A stretch of 29,933 bases of DNA from a virus: positions 1-29,933 of the IMG/VR virus record IMGVR_UViG_3300040815_000636. One strand, 5' to 3'. Made by a program: the position numbers and the translations under genes. Positions 14,253-20,615 of this stretch are shown here, piece by piece (the stretch's first letter is position 1; each line of letters begins with the position of its first letter). The notes under the pieces were generated by a model. That model ran no database searches. It worked only from the letters and a program-made list of their open reading frames with translations, and was not told where the DNA came from.

Positions 14253-14669
14253 GTGAGCGAACGAACTAGAGCAGTAGCAAATTTAGACGCAGCGTATTCT
14301 ATATACGTCCGAAGACGGTATGCCGACACAACAGGCTACGTATCATGCTGGACTTGTGGCAAGAAGAAGTTTTGGGAGAAGGACGGTATGCAAGCTGGAC
14401 ACTTTCAAACTAGAACGAAGTACAGCACAAGGTGGCATCTCGAAGAAATTGACGGTAAGTTAGAAACCTTGAATTGCATGCCACAATGCGCACATTGCAA
14501 TATGGGTAATGGCGGTAGACAATTTGAGTTTGGCCGTAAACTAGACGCAGTTTATGGTGAAGGCACTTGTGATCGTTTGATACAAAAAAGCAATAGTACA
14601 ATGAAGTTCACAACGGTTGAGTTAAAAGAGTTAACCAGCCACTTTAAACAACTAACTAAAGACTTGTGA
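14253..14669 (+). CDS. ninG: NinG/Rap-like recombination endonuclease
   Basis: A 138-residue protein with a GTG start after the hairpin. Cysteine pairs C32-C35 (CWTC) and C79-C82 (CAHC), the GHF motif (H50) and N74-x-MPQC are those of lambda NinG (Rap), a structure-specific nuclease that resolves recombination intermediates such as D-loops and Holliday junctions. The zinc-binding HNH-like core is complete. Lambda NinG is longer; this compact form is common in phages of Bacteroidota. It probably resolves branched replication products before packaging. Its stop overlaps the next gene by GTGA. Confidence 0.88.
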   Translation: MSERTRAVANLDAAYSIYVRRRYADTTGYVSCWTCGKKKFWEKDGMQAGHFQTRTKYSTRWHLEEIDGKLETLNCMPQCAHCNMGNGGRQFEFGRKLDAVYGEGTCDRLIQKSNSTMKFTTVELKELTSHFKQLTKDL

Positions 14670-15193
14670 CCTGTATTGAAGAGTTTTTTAATGACCACTA
14701 TGACGAATTAAAACAAATAGCCAATATTTGCACGGGCGAAAAGTACGGCAATGATTTGGTTAATGACGTGGCAGTCAGTATCTTAGAGAGAGAGGACGAC
14801 AAATACATTGATATGTGTGAGCGAGGTGAGTTGCTCTGGTACGTACTGCGATGGCTTAAAATATGCTCGTTTTCAAAGACTACACGGTTTTACTACAAGT
14901 ACAAAAAATGGACGGAAAACGTGACGTTTGAATATCCAATGGGAGCGGTGGGTAACATGTCAGACAGCTACGCAGACATGAACCACAAGGAACAGTTGCA
15001 AGTGATCGACTCATTACTCGATGATTTAAACTGGTTCGAAGCCGAGATATTTAGAGTTTATTACATTCACAATCACAGTATAAATACGCTAACCAATGCA
15101 ACAGGAATCGGAAGAAAAACAATCCAAGAAAGTCTCAAAAAAGCCAAAGACCACATCCAAAAAAACAAGGAAAAAATCCAAGGGGCTGGGTGA
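14666..15193 (+). CDS. Sigma-70-like factor of the phage
   Basis: A 175-residue protein with GTG start in a GTGA overlap. Residues 1-65 (EEFFNDHYDELKQIANICTG, then DLVNDVAVSILE and LLWYVLRWLKIC) resemble sigma region 2, which binds core polymerase and the -10 element. Residues 115-165 (DDLNWFEAEIFRVYYIHNHS, then INTLTNATGIGRKTIQESLKKAKDHI) resemble the region 4 helix-turn-helix. Similar small sigma-like proteins occur in Bacteroidota phages. It could direct host polymerase to late genes, which mostly lack host-type promoters here. Its last 98 bases also encode the start of the next gene. Confidence 0.75.
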   Translation: MTCIEEFFNDHYDELKQIANICTGEKYGNDLVNDVAVSILEREDDKYIDMCERGELLWYVLRWLKICSFSKTTRFYYKYKKWTENVTFEYPMGAVGNMSDSYADMNHKEQLQVIDSLLDDLNWFEAEIFRVYYIHNHSINTLTNATGIGRKTIQESLKKAKDHIQKNKEKIQGAG

Positions 15194-15521
15194 TACGGTA
15201 GAAAAAATTACAGAGGCTACAGGTATTAAGAAGGTCGTCGAAGCAGTAACAGACGATTGCGGATGCACAGCTCGTAAGGATAAGTGGAACAAGTTATTCC
15301 CGTATGGCAAAACAATGACGGCAGACCAAAAAACCGTTTGGGAAGAACAAATCAAAGACCAATGGGGGAAAGGAACGCTAGATGCAAACGCACAAAAGGC
15401 AGCAAACACACTGTATCGAGACATCTATAGACTTAAAGCACGGTTCACTCGGTGTGGTGGATGCCTTAAGGAAAGGCTGAAGAAGTTAGAACACGCATAC
15501 GATGCGGCATGCGAATCTTAA
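15096..15521 (+). CDS. Lys-rich Cys-containing early protein
   Basis: A 141-residue protein whose first 28 residues (MQQESEEKQSKKVSKK onward) overlap the sigma-like gene by 98 bases. The conserved part starts KGLGDTVEKITEATGIKKVV and contains DCGC and CGGC pairs, which could bind zinc or form disulfides. The same KGLGD...TEATGIKKVV...CGC...NKLFPY pattern is known to me from other Bacteroidota phages, with unknown function. No other in-frame start exists until residue 74, so the long overlap is probably real. The Lys-rich N-terminus is probably disordered and DNA-binding. Confidence 0.7.
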   Translation: MQQESEEKQSKKVSKKPKTTSKKTRKKSKGLGDTVEKITEATGIKKVVEAVTDDCGCTARKDKWNKLFPYGKTMTADQKTVWEEQIKDQWGKGTLDANAQKAANTLYRDIYRLKARFTRCGGCLKERLKKLEHAYDAACES

Positions 15522-15868
15522 CGCAAGCAATACTTGACGGATACCAAAGAAGGAAAGACCGATCGGTAAGCGTTAGGTTCATAACACAAGAGAAGACCAG
15601 CACGGAAGTGATGGCAATAGATGAGCTAGTCGATACGTTTGGAGTGTTGTACTTTCGAGCTGCCGAAGAGATGAATCAGGATGAAATAGACGAACTAGAC
15701 AACCTAGAGCTAGACATCTACGATAAGCCAAAGACCCAAAGCCAAAGACTGCGAGGTGTATTGTTTAAGCTATGGGAGTCACAAGGCAAGAAGGGTGAGT
15801 TTAAATCATTCTACAAGCAGAAGACTGAATCAGTAATCGAACACTTTAAGCAACAGATAGATGAATAA
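15509..15868 (+). CDS. Conserved phage protein of unknown function (119 residues)
   Basis: A 119-residue protein beginning 13 bases before the previous stop. The N-terminus has a strand pair (SVRFITQEKTSTEVMAIDEL). The C-terminus has SQRLRGVLFKLWESQGKKGE followed by FKSFYKQKTESVIEHFK, a helical signature that I associate with a common unknown protein of Bacteroidota phages located between the early genes and terminase. Function unknown. Confidence 0.7.
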   Translation: MRILTQAILDGYQRRKDRSVSVRFITQEKTSTEVMAIDELVDTFGVLYFRAAEEMNQDEIDELDNLELDIYDKPKTQSQRLRGVLFKLWESQGKKGEFKSFYKQKTESVIEHFKQQIDE

Positions 15869-15998
15869 ATCTAACATGACCGATAAAGAGGTTTGGCAAA
15901 TCGTAAACATGTGGTACACTAAAGGTATGTATGCTGGAATTTTGCAAGACGAAAATGGCAAAGATTTAGAGGAGATTTGTGAAGACCATATTTATTAA
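15861..15998 (+). CDS. Small early protein (45 residues)
   Basis: A 45-codon frame overlapping the preceding stop by 8 bases. The product (MNKSNMTDKEVWQIVNMWYT, then KGMYAGILQDENGKDLEEIC) looks like a helix followed by a short strand and an acidic helix. Composition is natural for a coding sequence, and the overlap supports it. Function unknown. Confidence 0.55.
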   Translation: MNKSNMTDKEVWQIVNMWYTKGMYAGILQDENGKDLEEICEDHIY

Positions 15999-16075
15999 TG
16001 GATTCCCTGCTGTACATTATGCCATGTATGAAAACGCACTGCCAATGTTGTACAGTGGGGATGTTTTTATGTTAA
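15998..16075 (+). CDS. Possible Cys-rich micropeptide (25 residues)
   Basis: A 25-codon frame in a TAATG overlap with the gene before. The product has four cysteines in its second half (THCQCCTVGMFLC). It is very short and overlaps an inverted repeat, so it may be chance. I list it because it is coupled to the preceding gene and the gap to terminase holds no other frame. Confidence 0.25.
   Translation: MDSLLYIMPCMKTHCQCCTVGMFLC
16010..16055. repeat. Inverted repeat before the terminase genes
   Basis: CTGTACA at 16010-16016 is repeated in inverse as TGTACAG at 16049-16055 with a 32-base interval. A T-run follows at 16063-16067. It could be a weak terminator, an operator or part of a terminase recognition (pac/cos) site, as such sites often lie beside the small terminase gene. 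No function is shown by sequence alone. Confidence 0.35.
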
Positions 16076-16096
16076 AATAACACAGAATAACATACA

Positions 16097-16408
16097 ATGC
16101 CGTTTAAAAAAGGAAACACACAGGGTAAAGGAAGGCCCAAAGGAAAGAGTAACAAGGTTACAGAGGAGGCACGATCTATTTTCTCTGAAGTCATGGAGGG
16201 TGAGATGCAAAACATCAAAGACTCACTTCAAGTGCTGCGTGAAAACAGTGATGAGAAATACCTCAAAGCCCTTAGCAGTTTGATGCCTTATTTTATGCCT
16301 AAACAAACAGAGACAGAGGTGACGGTTAATGAAACGATGAGCGAACCGAGTTGGTTTAAGGAGGTGATTGACCATACCGATCAGACAGAAACAAAATTGA
16401 CTGAGTGA
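16097..16408 (+). CDS. Small terminase subunit-like protein
   Basis: A 103-residue protein. The start, FKKGNTQGKGRPKGKSNKVT, is the KGN..GKGRPKG signature of DUF5681-type small terminase-like proteins, which may contact DNA through this basic arm. Next come helices (EEARSIFSEVMEGEMQNIKD) and an acidic C-terminus (ETEVTVNETM). It ends in a GTGA overlap with the large terminase gene, as expected for a packaging pair. It would recognise phage DNA and pass it to the large subunit. The direct evidence is the basic motif plus gene pairing. Confidence 0.75.
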   Translation: MPFKKGNTQGKGRPKGKSNKVTEEARSIFSEVMEGEMQNIKDSLQVLRENSDEKYLKALSSLMPYFMPKQTETEVTVNETMSEPSWFKEVIDHTDQTETKLTE

Positions 16409-17571
16409 GACAACCCAAAACGTATTACGACCTAATCAACTGCAAAACAAGGATAGCAGTTTTTCAAGGTGGCACCCGTAGTGGCAAGACGTTCTCAATC
16501 ATCACAGTGTTATGTCAGTGGTGCTACGAGAACCAAAACGCTGGTTACCTCATCACTATAGTTCGTAAGAGTTTTCCATCACTTCGTGCTTCGGTCATGC
16601 GTGACTTCCTGTTTATCTTAGACAGGGAGGGGTGGTACGACGAACGCAACCACAACAAGACAGAAAACACGTATGCTCTATTTGGTAACACTATAGAGTT
16701 TATCTCAATTGACCAGCCACAAAAAATTCGTGGGGCTACTCGACAATTTTTCTTTGCAAACGAGGCTAACGAGCTGGATTTGGAGACGTACCGACAACTT
16801 GCACTAAGAACATCAAACAAGCTAGAAGGCCCAAGCATCATACTAGACTACAACCCAAGTGATGAATACTCTTACATCTATGATGACATCATACCTAGAG
16901 AAGATGCTACGTTTTACAAGTCTACCTACCTTGATAATCCGTTCTTAAACAAAGAAACGATTGATGAAATCGAACGGCTAAAAGAAACCGACGAATATTA
17001 CTGGACGGTTTACGGTTTAGGTGAACGAGGTGTAAGCAGGCAGACTATTTTCCGAAGTGACATTTATACTGAGCTACCAGAGCATGCCAAGTTCTTAGCG
17101 TGGGGTTTAGACTGGGGCTTTGCCAACGATCCTACAGCGTTAGTTAAGGTGTATGAATACGACAACGCCATATACATTGAGCAGTTCCTATACAGTGGTG
17201 GATTGACTAACGGTGATATTGCAGAGAAGATGCAGGAGCTGGGTATCACACGTCATGAAGAGATAATAGCAGACAGCAGTGAGCCGAAAAGTATTGAGGA
17301 GATTCACAGGATGAATTTCAATATTAAACCTGCTAAGAAAGGCCCAGACTCTGTACGTATTGGCATAGATTTGATGAGGCGTAAGAAGATATATGTAAAG
17401 GAAACTAGCCTCGACGCACAAAAGGAATTCCGCAACTACAAGTGGATGACGGATAAAAACGGAAAGGTGCTAAATACTCCACGAGATGATTGGAATCACT
17501 GTGTCGATGCTGTTAGATATGTATGCCTAAACAAGCTATTAAGACGAACTGGTAAATACTTTGTGCAATGA
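16405..17571 (+). CDS. terL: Terminase large subunit (packaging ATPase and nuclease)
   Basis: A 388-residue protein with GTG start. The ATPase has Walker A GGTRSGKT (residues 22-29) and Walker B with catalytic Glu in FFFANEANE (115-123). The nuclease has acidic residues D236 (GLDWGFANDPTAL), D290 (IIADSSEPKS) and D368 (DDWNHCVDAVRY), the layout of PBSX-type (Terminase_3/6) large subunits. It pumps DNA through the portal and cuts it into genome lengths. Size is at the short end for the family but both domains are complete. It couples to the next gene by ATGA. A PBSX-like terminase is compatible with headful packaging and the circular assembly. Confidence 0.96.
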   Translation: MRQPKTYYDLINCKTRIAVFQGGTRSGKTFSIITVLCQWCYENQNAGYLITIVRKSFPSLRASVMRDFLFILDREGWYDERNHNKTENTYALFGNTIEFISIDQPQKIRGATRQFFFANEANELDLETYRQLALRTSNKLEGPSIILDYNPSDEYSYIYDDIIPREDATFYKSTYLDNPFLNKETIDEIERLKETDEYYWTVYGLGERGVSRQTIFRSDIYTELPEHAKFLAWGLDWGFANDPTALVKVYEYDNAIYIEQFLYSGGLTNGDIAEKMQELGITRHEEIIADSSEPKSIEEIHRMNFNIKPAKKGPDSVRIGIDLMRRKKIYVKETSLDAQKEFRNYKWMTDKNGKVLNTPRDDWNHCVDAVRYVCLNKLLRRTGKYFVQ

Positions 17572-18143
17572 AGATTAAACTCACAATTCCCGAAAGCTAT
17601 GCAGACATTACGGTGTCGCAGTACAAAAAGATGCTGGACACATGGGAAGACAATAAAGGATCAGAAGCCGTACAAAAGGTCTTAGAGGTCTTCTGCGGAG
17701 CTGAAGAAGGTTTAGTGAACCGAATACATGTCGAGGAGCTTAATAAGATAACACGCGAGCTTACATGGCTTTTTCGTGAACCACAACTAACAGACTTCTA
17801 TTTGCATCAGTCGTTCGTCATGGATGGGGTTGAGTATGGTTTTATTCCAAACATGCAAGAATTAACCGTTGGAGAGTTTGCAGACATGGAGACATACATG
17901 GAAAAAGGAATGTACGAAAACATGCAAGAAATGCTCTCGTTACTGTACAGGCCAATTGTCAGAAAGAAGATGAAGCTGTATGAAATCGAGACATACAACC
18001 CTAGTCAAATTAAAGTAGATGCAATGGGTGAGTGCAAGATGGACGTGGCAATTGGTGCGGTGGTTTTTTTTTATCGTATCGCAAGTCAATTAGCGCAAAG
18101 TTTGCAGCACTCTTCACCAGTAGTGGCAGCACAGACAAAGTAG
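17568..18143 (+). CDS. Tail assembly chaperone, short form (gpG analogue)
   Basis: A 191-residue protein. KIKLTIPESYADITVSQYKK at the start and VDGVEYGFIPNM-like text in the middle (MDGVEYGFIPNMQELTVGEF) are typical of Bacteroidota tail assembly chaperones. It ends in an extra tail read in the zero frame after a T9 run. It binds the tape measure protein before tail tube assembly, as gpG does in lambda. The T9 run at 18064-18072 allows a -1 shift to the frame ending at 18310. The zero-frame tail after the shift site (RIASQLAQSLQHSS...) is Ser/Gln-rich and unstructured-looking, which suits a default short product. Confidence 0.8.
   Translation: MKIKLTIPESYADITVSQYKKMLDTWEDNKGSEAVQKVLEVFCGAEEGLVNRIHVEELNKITRELTWLFREPQLTDFYLHQSFVMDGVEYGFIPNMQELTVGEFADMETYMEKGMYENMQEMLSLLYRPIVRKKMKLYEIETYNPSQIKVDAMGECKMDVAIGAVVFFYRIASQLAQSLQHSSPVVAAQTK
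18064..18072 (+). promoter_or_regulatory. -1 frameshift site (T9) in the tail chaperone gene
   Basis: Nine T residues follow GG and are read GTT TTT TTT TAT in frame zero. This contains the T TTT TTT heptamer that fits the X XXY YYZ rule for tandem -1 slippage; polymerase slippage would give the same result. The -1 frame then continues without stop to 18310. Confidence 0.8.
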
Positions 18144-18310
18144 CGCAGAAGTGGGGATGGTATGCTATCATGTACCAATTGGCTGATGGTGACATCCTAA
18201 GAATGGAAAGCATTTCGCGTATATTAATAGAAGAGGCATTTACATTTTTAGCCTACGAAAAGGATCAAAACATGGCTAACAAAATTAAAATCAATGCAGA
18301 CAGTAAGTGA
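18071..18310 (+). CDS. Tail assembly chaperone, frameshift extension (gpT-like part)
   Basis: This frame has no need of its own start: fused after the T9 run it adds 79 residues, giving a product of about 247 residues in total. The extension includes KWGWYAIMYQLADGDILRME and ILIEEAFTFLAYEK, a signature (WGWY, then a helix ending in LAYEKD) found in the downstream part of Bacteroidota tail chaperones. The frame relation is -1, as in lambda G/GT. In other siphoviruses the extended form is made in small amounts and brings tube subunits to the tape measure. Confidence 0.78.
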   Translation, partial: LSYRKSISAKFAALFTSSGSTDKVAQKWGWYAIMYQLADGDILRMESISRILIEEAFTFLAYEKDQNMANKIKINADSK

Positions 18311-18755
18311 TATAAACGATGTGTTTGAGTCTATTGCAGACAACCACGAACAGCTCAAGTCATTCTACACACACTCAATTGATGAGGTAGATATAGATAA
18401 GTTGACTATCGATAAGTTCCCGCTGCTGTATGCTCAAGTGACAGAGGCAAACATCCTAGGTACTCACACGGAATATACATACGAGGTATTTGTGGCAACC
18501 GTCGTCTTTGAGGTGCAGCACGATTTTGTAACGCAGGTTTATACAGACACGTTTGGAATCATGCAGGATGTCATCGCAGCGTTTCACCTAGCGCAATCGA
18601 ACGTCAACAATTTTGTGCCGCCCGAATGGTCTTTTGAGATGCCTGTGTCGTGTGAACCATTTGCAGCACGAATGACTAACAGCCTAACAGGATGGTCAGC
18701 ATCATTTACCATTAAGTTACCTAGCTCAACCAATTTGTGTAATGCCCTCTATTAA
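18294..18755 (+). CDS. Tail completion/terminator-like protein
   Basis: A 153-residue protein overlapping the chaperone extension by 17 bases. It reads as a helical N-terminus (VFESIADNHEQLKSFY) followed by FPLLYAQVTEANI and a strand-rich core (TEYTYEVFVATVVFEVQHDF), then a helix after TFGIMQDVIAAF and the end GWSASFTIKLP. That order of LLY, EYTYE..V, D..GIMQD.I and GWSA.F.I is shared by short tail completion proteins of Bacteroidota phages, comparable in place to gpU/tail terminators. It likely caps the tail tube at the head-proximal end. Confidence 0.65.
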   Translation: MQTVSDINDVFESIADNHEQLKSFYTHSIDEVDIDKLTIDKFPLLYAQVTEANILGTHTEYTYEVFVATVVFEVQHDFVTQVYTDTFGIMQDVIAAFHLAQSNVNNFVPPEWSFEMPVSCEPFAARMTNSLTGWSASFTIKLPSSTNLCNALY

Positions 18756-19347
18756 ATACACGATAGAGATAGGTGGTAAACTGCATAAGCTAGACCTGTA
18801 CAGAACGCAAAAATCCTTTGATAAATATGCAAAGGCAGTCATAAAACGAGCGCGTGCAATCCTTGATGCAGAAGGGAAAAACGCTTCGGGGAATTTACGC
18901 AACTCAATGAATTATGAGTACGCAACAAAAAAGAATCAATTCTCACTGACGTTTACATTTGAAGGGGCTGACTACTGGGACATCGTAGAGCAAGGTGTGC
19001 AGGGTGCGGTAAACAATAAGAAAGCACCACAAAGCCCATTTAAGTTTGGATCAGGCACTGGCCCGAAAGGAAAGCTAATACCAGCCATTGATAAATGGGT
19101 TGTAGTGAAACCAATCAAAGACGCACGAGATGCCAAAGGCAGGTTTATTCCGCGTAAGAGTTTAGTTCGAGCTATATCCACTAATATTTACAAATACGGA
19201 ATAGAGCCGACTCCGTTCATACGTCCACCCATGCGTATATTGTTTGATAAGCACAGAGACAAAATAGCTAGAGCATTTGCTTCTGATGTGTACCACTTTT
19301 TTAAAAAAAGCCTACCGCTTAAGTTTAATATCGAATTAGAACTTTAA
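18742..19347 (+). CDS. Tail component / neck protein (HK97 gp10-like)
   Basis: A 201-residue basic protein with 14 bases of overlap with the preceding gene. A helix KAVIKRARAILDAEGKNAS leads to SGNLRNSMNYEY, then a strand pair and YWDIVEQGVQGA, followed by a Pro/Gly-rich loop and, near the end, IYKYGIEPTPFIRPPM. This order (helix, sGnLrnS, FvE.G, PTPFirP) is that of HK97 gp10-type proteins, which join head and tail or terminate the tail. The stop overlaps the next gene by TAATG. Confidence 0.7.
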   Translation: MPSIKYTIEIGGKLHKLDLYRTQKSFDKYAKAVIKRARAILDAEGKNASGNLRNSMNYEYATKKNQFSLTFTFEGADYWDIVEQGVQGAVNNKKAPQSPFKFGSGTGPKGKLIPAIDKWVVVKPIKDARDAKGRFIPRKSLVRAISTNIYKYGIEPTPFIRPPMRILFDKHRDKIARAFASDVYHFFKKSLPLKFNIELEL

Positions 19348-20615
19348 TGGCAATCACAATAACACAAGAGCCAACACCAACTTTGCTAGGCACAGCCGAT
19401 CAAATTGTTTACGTTGTAACAGAGGACACGAATACATCGCAACCTAAGTTTAGGTATATATGTCAAGTGATTCGCAACTCAGTTACAGTCGCGACATTAA
19501 AGCAACTGCCTAATGGTTCTGATTCTGGCGTTTTTAACGTCGCACGCATTTTGCAGTCGTATGTCTCGCAAGACCATAATAAACACGCTATAGGGTCAAT
19601 GACTACAGCTCCCAATTCAATGGATGCTTTTACCTTAAAGTTCTTTTATGAGTACGCAGCAACTGCAAATGACGAACCAACCCAGTACCCAGCGGCAGCG
19701 GTGACAACAACAGACTATGTGGTCAACGGCACGTTCACACCAGTCTTTAACGACTATGACACAACAAATGCGAGTAATTACATTCTTGATTCGAATACCT
19801 CAAAGTTGCTGTCAGTCTACAATCCACAGAAACTAGTTGCACAGCCAACTGATGAAGGAATTATAGCATTTATCAATGGAACGACTAATGCGCCTTGGAA
19901 TTCCAATCCAGCATACATCCATGTAGCGTACTATGAGAGTGACGGAACAGCTTTGCAAAGCGGTTACTTTACAACCAGCCCTTCGCCATCTTCAGCCAGC
20001 TCAGCGTTTGAGTTCTTTTTGTATTTCGGTATTTATCCAGCTAACCTAGAGACGCAAAGCGCAGACGCAAACCTAAAGCCTTCTGCCAATACAGGGTGGT
20101 CATACTATACGGTACAAACTGCAAGCAGCACAACGCTAAGCGGCAATGAAACCAGCGCACAATACAAGATTACACGGAAAGGTGCGTGCAAATACACTCC
20201 TATTCGTTTAGCGTGGTGGAATGAATTAGGAGGTTGGGACTACTATACTTTTTATTCTCGCAACGTACATAGACAGCGCATACAAAGATCGGACTATCGC
20301 GAGGTTACAGGTAATTCGTATAACGCAAACGGAACAAGCGTAGACTATGCGTCACAGCCATACGAGGGAGGTTTAAAAGTAAGCAATGTAAAAACTACGA
20401 ACACATGGCAGTTAAACACCGACGCAGAAGATGAGGAGTTTAATAGAGTCATTGATAGTTTAATGAGCAGTCCGACAGTGCTATGGTATTACGATAGTGC
20501 TTGGCGCGGATGCGTAGTGACAGACACAGGCATTGACTTTCAGACTAGCGTTAACGACAAGGGTATTGTCTACACAGTGAACATTGAAGAGTCACGTTAT
20601 AAGCCTACGATATGA
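19347..20615 (+). CDS. Baseplate / distal tail protein candidate
   Basis: A 422-residue beta-rich protein. MAITITQEPTPTLLGTADQI opens a strand pair (RYICQVIRNSVTVATL); later CKYTPIRLAWWNELGGWDYY and TFYSRNVHRQ form a motif I know from Bacteroidota phage tail-tip proteins, where P.RL.W.N..G.WDYYTF is followed by a basic stretch. The C-terminus ends IVYTVNIEESRYKPTI. It is coupled to the hub gene by ATGA, and it probably forms the ring at the tail tip below the tube. No enzymatic motif is seen. Confidence 0.68.
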   Translation: MAITITQEPTPTLLGTADQIVYVVTEDTNTSQPKFRYICQVIRNSVTVATLKQLPNGSDSGVFNVARILQSYVSQDHNKHAIGSMTTAPNSMDAFTLKFFYEYAATANDEPTQYPAAAVTTTDYVVNGTFTPVFNDYDTTNASNYILDSNTSKLLSVYNPQKLVAQPTDEGIIAFINGTTNAPWNSNPAYIHVAYYESDGTALQSGYFTTSPSPSSASSAFEFFLYFGIYPANLETQSADANLKPSANTGWSYYTVQTASSTTLSGNETSAQYKITRKGACKYTPIRLAWWNELGGWDYYTFYSRNVHRQRIQRSDYREVTGNSYNANGTSVDYASQPYEGGLKVSNVKTTNTWQLNTDAEDEEFNRVIDSLMSSPTVLWYYDSAWRGCVVTDTGIDFQTSVNDKGIVYTVNIEESRYKPTI

